A DNA stretch of 62,015 nucleotides from an uncultured Caldilineales bacterium (GTDB lineage Bacteria; Chloroflexota; Anaerolineae; JAAEKA01). Positions 26,610 to 35,902 of this stretch are shown here, piece after piece. Position 1 is the stretch's first letter; each line of letters starts with the position of its first letter. The translations under genes were made by a program, and so were the position numbers. Below the pieces are notes generated by a model. That model saw nothing but the letters and a program-made list of their open reading frames with translations. It was not told the origin of the DNA and ran no database searches. The stretch covers positions 1 through 62,015 of the forward strand of contig CALESQ010000048.1 of NCBI GenBank assembly GCA_937907455.1. Direction: 5' to 3'.

Positions 26610-27155
26610 ATGAACGAATCGCAAAGCCAATGGAACGTTGCCCAACTGCTGAAAGAGCCAATCGGTGCTACTCGTCACTATCTTGCCGCGGCTACGGCCC
26701 TGCGACCGGATGATGAAGTAGCTCAATCGGCTCCCTTTACCGGCAAAGTTTCCATGCTGCGCACTGGTGAAGGCATTTTGCTTGAAGGCGAAATGGCTGG
26801 CACTGTGGCTACCGAATGCAGCCGCTGTCTGCGCCCGGTTACGCTGCCGGTGCAAGTGGCATTGCAGGAAGAGTTCAAGCCCACCCTGGATGTGCTACGC
26901 GGCACCTATGTGCCGGTGGACGAAGACGACGCTGCATTGCTGATTGATGAGCACCATGTGCTGAACATTAGCGAAGTGCTGCGTCAGGCGATTTTATTGG
27001 AAGTGCCAATGCAGGTGCTGTGCCGCCCCGATTGTGCCGGGTTCTGCCAAACCTGTGGTCAGGATTTAAACGAAGGCGACTGTGACTGCCCTGATGAAGA
27101 CGAGGATCCTCGCTGGGAACAGTTGAGTGCGCTGTTAAAAGATAGTAACGGTTAA
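26610..27155 (+). CDS. yceD: YceD family protein (DUF177)
   Basis: 181-residue DUF177/YceD protein, linked in other bacteria to 23S rRNA accumulation and nearly always found just before rpmF, as here. ATECSRCLRPVTLPVQVALQ carries the central Cys pair. Near the C-terminus CRPDCAGFCQTCG and the acidic DCDCPDEDEDPRW give a probable zinc site. The ATG at 26610 is chosen because AAGG stands 5 bases before it and upstream residues do not fit. rpmF follows after 18 bases. Confidence 0.9.
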   Translation: MNESQSQWNVAQLLKEPIGATRHYLAAATALRPDDEVAQSAPFTGKVSMLRTGEGILLEGEMAGTVATECSRCLRPVTLPVQVALQEEFKPTLDVLRGTYVPVDEDDAALLIDEHHVLNISEVLRQAILLEVPMQVLCRPDCAGFCQTCGQDLNEGDCDCPDEDEDPRWEQLSALLKDSNG

Positions 27156-27173
27156 CCCAAAGGAGTATTTTCC

Positions 27174-27362
27174 ATGCCGCCTCTGCCAAAGCGCAAAATT
27201 TCCAAAGGCCGTCGCGATCGTCGCCGCAGCCATGATGCCATCAACAAGCCTACGCTGGTGGAATGCCCTCAGTGCCACAGCAAGCATCTTGCGCATCGCG
27301 TGTGCCCGGAATGTGGCGTCTATCGCGGCCGCACTGTGCTGCCGGTTGTCGAAGAGAAGTAA
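27174..27362 (+). CDS. rpmF: 50S ribosomal protein L32
   Basis: 62-residue bL32. The basic N-terminus PPLPKRKISKGRRDRRRSHD is diagnostic. The zinc ribbon Cys residues are all present: C31 and C34 (CPQC), C44 and C47 (CPEC). AAAGGAG lies 9 bases before the ATG. It is co-transcribed with yceD. plsX, which often follows, is absent and fabD comes instead after a hairpin. Confidence 0.97.
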   Translation: MPPLPKRKISKGRRDRRRSHDAINKPTLVECPQCHSKHLAHRVCPECGVYRGRTVLPVVEEK

Positions 27363-27424
27363 GCGCATCCACGGCGGCATCGCCGCGCCACCCGTCGCTT
27401 CTTCGCTGCACCTCATGTCCTCAG

Positions 27425-27466
27425 GGGGTTGGTGTTCTCAACGCCAATCCCCGCTTTGTTGTTAAG
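27425..27466 (+). terminator. Attenuator-like hairpin between rpmF and fabD
   Basis: GGGGTTGGTGTT (27425-27436) pairs with AACGCCAATCCCC (27440-27452) round a CTC loop, with one bulged A and one G-U pair. A weak U-rich stretch (TTTGTTGTT, 27455-27463) follows. It would partly stop transcription from the ribosomal-protein side before the fatty-acid genes. Confidence 0.5.
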
Positions 27467-27482
27467 CAGGAAAGCCATCGTT

Positions 27483-28445
27483 GTGAGCACACTCGCACTG
27501 CTTTTTCCCGGTCAGGGATCACAAGCCGTAGGCATGGCCCAGGCATTAACCGAACAGTATCCTGCGGCTGCGGCTGCTATGGCTGAAGCCGATGAGGTGC
27601 TGGGCTTCGGTCTGTCGCACCTGTGCTTCCACGGGCCAGACGAGGTTCTCACCGACACCATCAACGCTCAGCCCGCGCTGCTGGCAACCAGTGTGGCCGC
27701 GCTGCGCGCAGTGCAGGCCGAATTGCCCGATCTGCCAGCGCCAGTCTGGGCTGCGGGTCACAGCATGGGCGAATATTCGGCGCTGGTCGCAGCCGGGTCG
27801 TTGACCTATGCCGATGCGCTGCACCTGGTGCGTGAGCGCGGCCGCCTGATGCAACAGGCCGGCCATCAGGCTCCGGGTGGTATGGCCGCTCTGCTGGGCC
27901 TCGATGCGCCGGAAGTCGCTGTACTCTGCGCTACAGCGGCAGGGCAAACCGGCGGTGTGGTGCAGGTAGCCAACGACAACTGCCCCGGCCAAACTGTCAT
28001 TTCCGGCGATGACCTTTCGCTGGAGGCAGCGATGGAGCTGGCTCGGCAGGCAGGCGCAAAAAAGGTCGTGCGCCTGGCGGTCAGCATCGCCGCCCATTCG
28101 CCGTTGATGGCCCCGGCTGCTGACGCCCTGCGCCACGCTATTGATGCCACCCCCATTCGCGATCCGCAAATACCGGTGATCGGCAACGTTCATGCCCTGC
28201 CCCTGCGCACCGCCGACGCTGTGCGCGCTGATTTGGCCGGGCAGCTCACTGCCGCAGTGCGCTGGACTGACTCCATGCGCCTGTTGGCTGCTGAGGGGGT
28301 CACGCTGGTGCTGGAGCTGGGGTCAGGCGACGTGCTGGCCAACCTGATGAAACGGATCGAACGCAGCGTAGAGCGGTTGGCGGTGGGCGATCCTGCGGGC
28401 ATTGAACGGTTACGAGACAAGGCGAAGATATATGCAACGATTTAA
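27483..28445 (+). CDS. fabD: Malonyl-CoA:ACP transacylase
   Basis: 320-residue FabD, which loads malonyl groups onto acyl carrier protein for fatty-acid synthesis. STLALLFPGQGSQAVGMAQ is the standard opening. The nucleophile is S94 in GHSMGEYSALVAAGSL, and VANDNCPGQTVISG is the conserved Asn/Gln loop. A GTG start at 27483 is preferred to a TTG at 27429 because the match to the family begins there and AGGAAAG stands 9 bases upstream. It overlaps fabG by 14 bases. Confidence 0.94.
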   Translation: MSTLALLFPGQGSQAVGMAQALTEQYPAAAAAMAEADEVLGFGLSHLCFHGPDEVLTDTINAQPALLATSVAALRAVQAELPDLPAPVWAAGHSMGEYSALVAAGSLTYADALHLVRERGRLMQQAGHQAPGGMAALLGLDAPEVAVLCATAAGQTGGVVQVANDNCPGQTVISGDDLSLEAAMELARQAGAKKVVRLAVSIAAHSPLMAPAADALRHAIDATPIRDPQIPVIGNVHALPLRTADAVRADLAGQLTAAVRWTDSMRLLAAEGVTLVLELGSGDVLANLMKRIERSVERLAVGDPAGIERLRDKAKIYATI

Positions 28446-29187
28446 GGACAAAGTTGCCATTGTCACCGGGGCCAGCCGCGGCATTGGCGCGGGCATTGCC
28501 CTGCGGCTGGCCGCCGAGGGCGCGCGGGTGGTGGTGAACCACCGAGGCAGCGCCGAAGGAGCCGAAGCCGTAGCCGCGCAAATCCGCAATGAGGGTGGTG
28601 AGGCGCTGGTGATCCAAGCAGATGTGAGCCGTTTCGACGAAGCGCAACGCCTGGTGCAGGACACGCTGGCCGCGTTTGGTCAACTGGATGTGTTGGTAAA
28701 CAACGCCGGAACCACGCGCGACACCCTGATCATGATGATGAAGGAAGCGCAGTGGGATACGGTGATTGACACCAACCTGAAAAGCGTCTTCAATTGCTGC
28801 AAAGCCGCGGCCCGTCCCATGGTAAAGCGACGCACAGGCCGCATTATCACCATCAGCAGCGTGTCAGGGTTGGCCGGTCAGGCCGGGCAGACTAACTATG
28901 CTGCCAGCAAGGCTGCGGTGATCGGTTTCAGCAAATCACTAGCCAAAGAATTGGGCAGCCGCAACATCACCGTCAACGTGGTGGCGCCTGGCTTTGTCCC
29001 TACGGCGCTCACCGAAGGCATTTTGGCCGAGGGCGACAACACGGAGAAAGCCATCGAGGCGACGCCGTTGGGCCGCCTCGGCACGCCGGAAGACATTGCC
29101 GCGGCGGTCGCTTTCCTCGCGTCTGATGAAGCTGGCTTCATCACCGGCCAGGTGTTGAGCGTGGACGGCGGCCTGGTGATGCAGTAA
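28432..29187 (+). CDS. fabG: 3-oxoacyl-ACP reductase
   Basis: 251-residue short-chain dehydrogenase. TGASRGIGAGIALRL is the NADP-binding loop and LVNNAGTTRD the NNAG motif. The catalytic triad is in ISSVSG (Ser) and NYAASKAAVIGF (Tyr-x3-Lys). VDGGLVMQ at the end is typical of FabG. The ATG at 28432 lies inside the end of fabD, so the pair is translationally coupled. No acpP follows; a repeat cluster does. Confidence 0.92.
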   Translation: MQRFKDKVAIVTGASRGIGAGIALRLAAEGARVVVNHRGSAEGAEAVAAQIRNEGGEALVIQADVSRFDEAQRLVQDTLAAFGQLDVLVNNAGTTRDTLIMMMKEAQWDTVIDTNLKSVFNCCKAAARPMVKRRTGRIITISSVSGLAGQAGQTNYAASKAAVIGFSKSLAKELGSRNITVNVVAPGFVPTALTEGILAEGDNTEKAIEATPLGRLGTPEDIAAAVAFLASDEAGFITGQVLSVDGGLVMQ

Positions 29188-29618
29188 ACTCGAACCACGC
29201 GCTACGGGCACGGTCTGGAGATTGGGAACCATCCCGCAGGGACCGGCCCGAGCGAAAGCATGCCGCACGCCACGGACACGGTCTGGAGATTGGGAACCAT
29301 CCCGCAGGGACCGGCCCGAGCGAAAGCATACCGCACTAAGCTGCGGTCGGTCTCCAGACCGAGCCGCACGCCACAGGCACGGTCTGGAGATTGGGAACCA
29401 TCCCGCAGGGACCGGCCCTAACAAAAACGCCTAAGCTGCGGCCGGTCTCCAGACCGAGCCGCACAACGCCACAGGCACGGTCTGGAGATTGGGAACCATC
29501 CCGCAGGGACCGGCCCGAGCGAAAGCATGCCGCACGCCACGGGCACGGTCTGGAGATTGGGAACCATCCCGCAGGGACCGGCCCGAGCGAAAGCGTCCGA
29601 CCCGAACGAAAACACCAC
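29188..29618 (+). repeat. Five-copy dispersed-repeat cluster upstream of asp23
   Basis: 431 bases with no gene. Module A (37 bases, starting GGTCTGGAGATTGGGAACCA) begins at 29212, 29280, 29381, 29479 and 29547, all in one orientation, so the periods are 68, 101, 98 and 68. The two long intervals each contain one module B (29340-29363 and 29435-29458). The short intervals share the linker CGAGCGAAAGCAT. Module A contains a small TCCC-GCA-GGGA hairpin, and the first bases of A are complementary to the B palindrome. The cluster ends 35 bases before the Asp23 start. Confidence 0.9.
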
Positions 29619-29993
29619 ATGGATCACCACGACACACCACCAGGCGAGATTGTAATTGCCCCTGCAGTACTGCAAACCATCGTGCGCATGACGGCACTGA
29701 ACCAAGAGGGCGTGCTTGCGTTGGCTCCGCGTGCAGCCACACCATTGCTGCGCAAGCGCGACAAAAAAACCGCGCCAACCGAAGGTATCCGCATCGAAGT
29801 GGTGGATGGCGTTATCACGACTGTGGATGTGCATGTAGTGGCCGACCCCAACGCAGCCCTGAACGATCTGGGTAAGGAGCTGCAAAGCCAAATCGCCCGC
29901 GCCCTCGAACATATGGTTGGGATGCAAGTGCAATCGGTCAATGTGTTTATTGACGAAATTGGCTTCGACGATTCCAGCAAGAGCCGACCATGA
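29619..29993 (+). CDS. Asp23/Gls24 family envelope stress protein
   Basis: 124-residue Asp23 (DUF322) protein. IVIAPAVLQTIVRMTALNQE is the characteristic first helix, and the C-terminal half with VDVHVVADPNAALNDLGKEL and VNVFIDEIGF completes the domain. In Firmicutes the family is membrane-associated and linked to cell-wall stress, and the gene is often found before nusB, as here. The ATG at 29619 is chosen since upstream in-frame sequence is only translated repeat. The stop overlaps nusB by 4 bases. Confidence 0.9.
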   Translation: MDHHDTPPGEIVIAPAVLQTIVRMTALNQEGVLALAPRAATPLLRKRDKKTAPTEGIRIEVVDGVITTVDVHVVADPNAALNDLGKELQSQIARALEHMVGMQVQSVNVFIDEIGFDDSSKSRP

Positions 29994-30481
29994 AATTGCG
30001 ACGTAAAGCGCGTGTGGCTGTGTTGCAGGCTTTGTACGAAGCCGACGTAGCCAATCATCCGGCGGGTGAGGCATTAAGTGCCCGCCTGAGCGATGAGCCA
30101 CTGCCCGAAGCAGCCGAGGCATTTGCCCGTGCGCTGCTTGGCGGCATCATCACTCGCCGCCAACCCCTCAACGAGATGATTGTCCAGCACGCGCCGGAAT
30201 GGCCGCTGGAACAAATGGCCGTGCTGGATCGCAACATCCTGCGCATCGCCATCTACGAGCTATGCGATCTTAGCCTGGATACACCCGCCAAAGTTGCCAT
30301 CAACGAAGCAGTAGAAATGGCCAAAGCCTTTGGCAGCGACAGCAGCCCGCGCTTCATCAACGGCGTGCTGGGTGCGTTGCTCACAGCTACACCTCAGCCC
30401 TCGGTGGGGGATGAGGAAACGTCGGCAGCCTATGGCGGCCTCACCCCTCAGCCCGCAACGACCGAGGCTGCCACGCCATGA
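29990..30481 (+). CDS. nusB: Transcription antitermination factor NusB
   Basis: 163-residue NusB, which with NusE binds boxA RNA in rRNA antitermination. KLRRKARVAVLQALYEADVA is the standard N-terminus. PLEQMAVLDRNILRIAIYEL and AINEAVEMAKAFGSDSSPRF are the conserved central and C-terminal helices. About 30 extra residues at the end (Thr, Pro and Ala rich) are not part of the fold. It overlaps both neighbours by 4 bases. Confidence 0.95.
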   Translation: MKLRRKARVAVLQALYEADVANHPAGEALSARLSDEPLPEAAEAFARALLGGIITRRQPLNEMIVQHAPEWPLEQMAVLDRNILRIAIYELCDLSLDTPAKVAINEAVEMAKAFGSDSSPRFINGVLGALLTATPQPSVGDEETSAAYGGLTPQPATTEAATP

Positions 30482-30813
30482 ACCTTTTCGGCGTGGGCAG
30501 CGGTGAGCTGATCTTCATTCTGGTGATTGCCCTGCTGGTCATGGGACCGGAGCGCTTGCCCCAGATTGCGCGCCAATGGGCCAAAGTAGTCAAAACATTC
30601 AGCCGCTTTACCCGCGCCTGGCAACAGATCAACGCTGAAATCAACCGCGAGCTGATCCTGGAGGAGCAACGCACCGAGCGCGCGGCTGCGTCAGCCCCGG
30701 CCACTACGCCTGTGCCCGACCCTGAACCGCGTATTGCTCCCCCTGCCTTAACTGCCGCCCCCCCCGCGGCTGAGGCAACTGCCACCACCACCCCCGCAGA
30801 GGATGCGCCATGA
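30478..30813 (+). CDS. Twin-arginine translocase subunit TatA/TatB
   Basis: 111-residue Tat component with one N-terminal membrane helix (ELIFILVIALLVMGPERLPQ), the conserved Gly-Pro hinge, and an amphipathic helix QIARQWAKVVKTFSRF. The Glu after the hinge (PERLP) is closer to TatB than to TatA. The Pro-Ala-rich tail is disordered. It overlaps nusB and tatC by 4 bases each. Confidence 0.88.
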   Translation: MNLFGVGSGELIFILVIALLVMGPERLPQIARQWAKVVKTFSRFTRAWQQINAEINRELILEEQRTERAAASAPATTPVPDPEPRIAPPALTAAPPAAEATATTTPAEDAP

Positions 30814-31544
30814 GCAGCAACAACGATTGGCAACTGCCAGAGATGCTGCAAGCCATGCTGCCGCATCTCAACGAGTTGCGCCGCCGTCTCTTTATTGCGG
30901 TGCTGGCGCTTGTGATAGCGGCCGCACTAGCTTTTTCGCTGGCTGCCTGGCTGCTGCAAATTCTGGCTATACCCATAGGCGGGCTGGAGCAGCTTCAAGC
31001 TATCGAACTGACCGAGCCTATCAGCGTGTACATGCGGGTATCGTTGCTGGGTGGAGCGATTCTGGCTATGCCGGTCATTGTCTATCAGGTGCTGGCTTTC
31101 ATTGCTCCCGGCCTGTCCAACAATGAACGGCGCGTGGTGTATGTGGCACTCCCCTTTATTGTGCTTTCGTTTCTGGCGGGTGCGGCCTTCGCCTATTTTG
31201 TCATGTTGCCTACAGCCGTGCCTTTTCTGGCTAGCTTCGGCGGCATCGAGGGTAACTTCCGCATCAGCAGCTATATCAGCTTCACCACACGGTTGATTTT
31301 ATGGGTGGGCGTTGCCTTTGAAATGCCGTTGATCATTGCGTTGTTGGCGCGCATCGGCATTGTCACCCCGCAGGCGCTACGCCGCGGCTGGCGGCTGGCC
31401 GTGGTAGGCATCGCCGTGCTGGCAGCGCTCATCACTCCCACTGTAGACCCGGTGAATATGGGCATTGTGATGCTGCCCCTGCTGGCGCTGTATATGTTGA
31501 GCATCGTGCTGGCGAGCTGGATGTATCGGAAGCGTAACCCGTAA
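30810..31544 (+). CDS. tatC: Twin-arginine translocase subunit TatC
   Basis: 244-residue TatC, the signal-peptide receptor of the Tat pathway, with six membrane helices. HLNELRRRLFIAVLALVIAA is the cytoplasmic N-terminal motif. LTEPISVYMRVSLLGGAILA contains the conserved Glu-Pro and Arg region. FAYFVMLPTAVPFLASFG and FEMPLIIALLARIGIVTPQ are typical of later helices. It closes the run asp23-nusB-tatA/B-tatC joined by 4-base overlaps. Confidence 0.95.
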   Translation: MSSNNDWQLPEMLQAMLPHLNELRRRLFIAVLALVIAAALAFSLAAWLLQILAIPIGGLEQLQAIELTEPISVYMRVSLLGGAILAMPVIVYQVLAFIAPGLSNNERRVVYVALPFIVLSFLAGAAFAYFVMLPTAVPFLASFGGIEGNFRISSYISFTTRLILWVGVAFEMPLIIALLARIGIVTPQALRRGWRLAVVGIAVLAALITPTVDPVNMGIVMLPLLALYMLSIVLASWMYRKRNP

Positions 31545-31570
31545 CCCGGAATTGACAGACACGACTCCAA

Positions 31571-31596
31571 GTTACGAGTTACAAATTACCCATTAC
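31571..31596. repeat. Heptamer tandem repeat (gagttac)
   Basis: Units gttac, gagttac, aaattac and ccattac follow at exact 7-base steps just before the GTPase gene. The same unit, gagttac, makes up the array at 37018-37045. Confidence 0.65.
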
Positions 31597-31626
31597 TTTC
31601 ATTTTGAACAAAGGAGTTCATCACCT

Positions 31627-32949
<1,323 letters not shown>

Positions 32950-32964
32950 GAAGTGAGAAGAATT

Positions 32965-33058
32965 GAGAAGTAAGAAGTGAGAAGTGAGAAGAAATCCACC
33001 CTCACCAACGCACTTATCCACCCCTCACATCTTACTTCTTACTTCTTACTCATTACTC
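32965..33058. repeat. Heptamer arrays forming a long hairpin between convergent genes
   Basis: The left array has units gagaagt, aagaagt, gagaagt, gagaaga (32965-32992). The right array has cttactt, cttactt, cttactc, attactc (33031-33058). They are complementary: 32970-32988 pairs with 33031-33049 over 19 bp with two G-U pairs and a 42-base loop. Lying between two stop codons, the structure could act as a two-way terminator. Confidence 0.7.
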
Positions 33059-35341
33059 ATCCCTGCCCCCCACGCGCAGCACGCCCAACAACACCGCATC
33101 ACCGCCAGAGGCCACGGGCAATCGTTCACCGCCGACGATACGATACATCCCTACTTCGAGGCGATAGTCACCGGGCGGCGCATCCATCGGGATGAGGATA
33201 CGATAACGGTCGGTGATGATCGCGCCCGGCGTCCAGGTGGTGGTAAGAGCCGTGCCCCCCGCCGGTTCGCTGTCTAGCTGACCCCAAATGAAATTGCTGT
33301 TGGCTGCATTCCATACATCGCCCAGCAGATGCGTGAACACCTTGTAGCGTTCCTCAAGCGGAACATCGGTGCGCCAGTACAGGGTCAGATCCAGCACATC
33401 ACCAGGATGCAGCGCGCCAGCAGCACGCTGATAGCCCAGCAGGTGGATGGTTTCACCCAGACGCACGTCGAGCGGGGTAGCAGTGAGAGGCAGCGCCGCC
33501 GCGCCCGCGGGGGCCAGGCTCACCAAAGTAAATTCACCGGCAGACAGCGCGGCCTGACCCTCTGTCTGCACAGTCACACGGTAGTGGCCCGCGGGCAGAT
33601 CGGCAGACAGCGGCACGGCTACTCCGCTATAGCTGGTACCTTGGGCCGATGCAGGGGCAGGGGCGACAACACGACGCTCTACCGGCCCGCTCAACTGGAT
33701 CTCAGCCGCGGCGGGGGTGCGCCACAGCAGCGCCAGACGCAGGGTATCGCCCACAGCATAGCGACGCAACGGCAGGTAGGCGGCAGCCAGTGGGCCGCCA
33801 CCGGTCTGCGCCGCGCCGTGCTGCGGTTGATAGCCATCCACCACAGCATAGGGGTGAGCTGCCCGCGCCGGGGTGCGCGCGTAGAAGTCCAGCGCATGAT
33901 CGCCAAAATCCCAATGCGTCACAGCTACAGCATGAGCAGCCAGCCAGGCGGGTACAAAGCCTTGCGCGTCCATGCGCAGCGCATCAGGAGTGGTCGCCAG
34001 CCATACGCCATCAGCTCCCTGCCAGATCGGCTCCAGCAGCCAGCCAGCGGCATCGGCCTGCATATCGGCGCCATTAGGCACGCCACGCCAGGCATCGGCG
34101 TATTGCGCGGCAAACAGCGGCCAATCGCGGTCGCTGTAAAGCAGCACCGTGTCCGCCGGTTGTCGCAGCGCCTCCACCGTGTGAGTGAGCGAAAGCAAAT
34201 CGTCGCGGCGGATGCGACCAGGGTAAAACAACGTCAACCCGAAGACAGAAACGCTCACTACCAGCAGGGCGGCGGCAGCGGCGAGACGGGCATAACGCTG
34301 CCCAAGCGCGGCGATCCCCCATCCCAGCAGGGTGTAGAAGCAGACGGCCAACGGCAACAAATAGCGCGGAGCCAACCGCGGCGCATAGAAAATATGCACC
34401 GGCAATGACACCAGATAGACCAGCAGCGCGGGCAGGGCCACGCCCCACAGCAGCATCAGCAGGGCCGCGCGGCGGGCAGGTGAGTGAGCGGTGCGCCAGG
34501 CCCACCACAAGGCCAGCAGGGCCACAGCCATCACCAGCAGCGTGGGTATCAGAAAGCGGTCGAGGTTTTCGGACACGCCAAGCGCCAGCGTGGTGGCATA
34601 CAACTGCACAAACACGCCCAGCGTAAACGGCTCAGCCGTTGACCAGGTGGGGATGCGCGGCAGCGCGTAGGCCAGCCACGGCGCAAACAACGCCACCGCA
34701 GCGACCTGCGCCACAATCCAACGCAGCACCGCAGGTCGCCGCAGCCGCCTTCCAATCCACAGGCTCAGAAAGGCCAGGTTGGCGATAATCAGCACGGAAA
34801 CGGAGAGATAAAGCAGCCACAGTCCCATCGCCGCGGCCACCACATAAACCAGCAGATAGCGCGTATGCTGGCATTGCCACCAGCGTGCCGCAGCCCACAA
34901 GGCCAGCGTGGCGGCCCCCGCGGCGGCAATGTACATGCGCATTTCCTGTGACCAGCTTACGGCGAAAGGAGACAGAGCCAGCAGCAACGCAGTGAGCAAT
35001 CCGGCGCGCTGGCCTGCCAACGTGCGTGCCAGTTGATAGACCAGCGCCACACCGGCTGTCCCGGCCAGCACCGAAGTATAACGCAGCACGAACTCACCAT
35101 CGCCCACCAGCAGCCACCAGGCGCGTTGCAACAGGAAATAAAGCGGCGGATGCACATCGTGCGCAGTCCAGTTGAGGATAGCAGCCACCGGCAGGCGTGC
35201 CGCCCAGGTCGCCAACCCCTCGTCCCACCAGATGTTGCGATCATCCAGCCCCCAAACACGCAGGGCAAAGGCCAGCAGCAGGGTGGCGACAAGCGCCCAC
35301 TGAGAATCACCGCCTAACAACATTCGACGCGCGCGGATCAT
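33053..35341 (-). CDS. GT39-type membrane glycosyltransferase
   Basis: 762-residue integral membrane protein of the GT-C superfamily (ArnT/PMT-like, family 39), which transfers sugars from lipid-phosphate donors outside the membrane. The first loop after helix 1 has WWDEGLATW with the catalytic Asp-Glu pair, followed by HPPLYFLLQRAWW. About 10-12 helices span residues 15-450. The C-terminal 300 residues are a soluble beta-rich domain. The start at 35341 gives a 4-base ATGA overlap with the preceding gene and has AGGAAG 7 bases upstream. Confidence 0.85.
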   Translation of the reverse strand: MIRARRMLLGGDSQWALVATLLLAFALRVWGLDDRNIWWDEGLATWAARLPVAAILNWTAHDVHPPLYFLLQRAWWLLVGDGEFVLRYTSVLAGTAGVALVYQLARTLAGQRAGLLTALLLALSPFAVSWSQEMRMYIAAAGAATLALWAAARWWQCQHTRYLLVYVVAAAMGLWLLYLSVSVLIIANLAFLSLWIGRRLRRPAVLRWIVAQVAAVALFAPWLAYALPRIPTWSTAEPFTLGVFVQLYATTLALGVSENLDRFLIPTLLVMAVALLALWWAWRTAHSPARRAALLMLLWGVALPALLVYLVSLPVHIFYAPRLAPRYLLPLAVCFYTLLGWGIAALGQRYARLAAAAALLVVSVSVFGLTLFYPGRIRRDDLLSLTHTVEALRQPADTVLLYSDRDWPLFAAQYADAWRGVPNGADMQADAAGWLLEPIWQGADGVWLATTPDALRMDAQGFVPAWLAAHAVAVTHWDFGDHALDFYARTPARAAHPYAVVDGYQPQHGAAQTGGGPLAAAYLPLRRYAVGDTLRLALLWRTPAAAEIQLSGPVERRVVAPAPASAQGTSYSGVAVPLSADLPAGHYRVTVQTEGQAALSAGEFTLVSLAPAGAAALPLTATPLDVRLGETIHLLGYQRAAGALHPGDVLDLTLYWRTDVPLEERYKVFTHLLGDVWNAANSNFIWGQLDSEPAGGTALTTTWTPGAIITDRYRILIPMDAPPGDYRLEVGMYRIVGGERLPVASGGDAVLLGVLRVGGRDE

Positions 35342-35901
35342 GCTATTGCTTCCTGTGCGGGTTGAAGGCGCACCCATTGAAGATAAATCATCTCGCGACA
35401 GGCTATTTTCAGCCAGATACGGCTGTGGACAAGCAAAATGAGTGGTTCAAGTACTGCGAACAGCACCGCCCAAAAGAGGCTCTGCAGAAATGGCCGCGGT
35501 GTATGCTGGACAAGAGCGATAACACTCCCCGCAGCCACGATTGCCAATGCCAGAATCACCGAAAAAGCAACGAACTTCCTGTTTACCCTCACTTCTACGT
35601 CGGCCTCGTTGTCTCTTTTTGTTACCAGGGCGGCCAGATGGCGAAAGTCCCAGCGCGCCACCATCACCAGGGCACGGTTGGCATCAAGCATACGCCAATG
35701 TGCAGTCCACGCGCTGGTGGGCATTCGCCGGCGCTGGCTGTCGGTAACTTGCGGGATCGGCAGGATGAAGCTGGTGATAAGCATCCAGTGATAGAACTGA
35801 TCGGCGCTGACGACTGCCTGACGGGTATTAGCCAAAAAGCCAAATGCCATCAGCACAGTCATTCCTGCAACCATCAGCAACAGAACAACTACTTGCCACA
35901 T
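35338..35901 (-). CDS. Unknown membrane protein
   Basis: 187 residues, not recognised. Hydrophobic segments lie at about 3-25, 112-130 and 140-158, with a basic soluble stretch between the first and second (RRRMPTSAWTAHWRMLDANR). No signal cleavage site or metal motif is seen. It starts 1 base after the ThiF stop and overlaps the GT39 gene by 4 bases, so it is translated between them. It may be an accessory subunit of the glycosyltransferase; that is inference from position only. Confidence 0.7.
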   Translation of the reverse strand: MWQVVVLLLMVAGMTVLMAFGFLANTRQAVVSADQFYHWMLITSFILPIPQVTDSQRRRMPTSAWTAHWRMLDANRALVMVARWDFRHLAALVTKRDNEADVEVRVNRKFVAFSVILALAIVAAGSVIALVQHTPRPFLQSLFWAVLFAVLEPLILLVHSRIWLKIACREMIYLQWVRLQPAQEAIA

Positions 35902-35902
35902 C

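Noticed and set aside
29212..29583. CRISPR-like array of five direct repeats
   Set aside because: Intervals vary from 31 to 64 bases between copies and are themselves repeats of one another, the unit also occurs singly elsewhere, and no cas genes are present.
29391..29618. Longer N-terminus for the Asp23 protein
   Set aside because: It runs through three repeat copies; the domain begins at the ATG at 29619.
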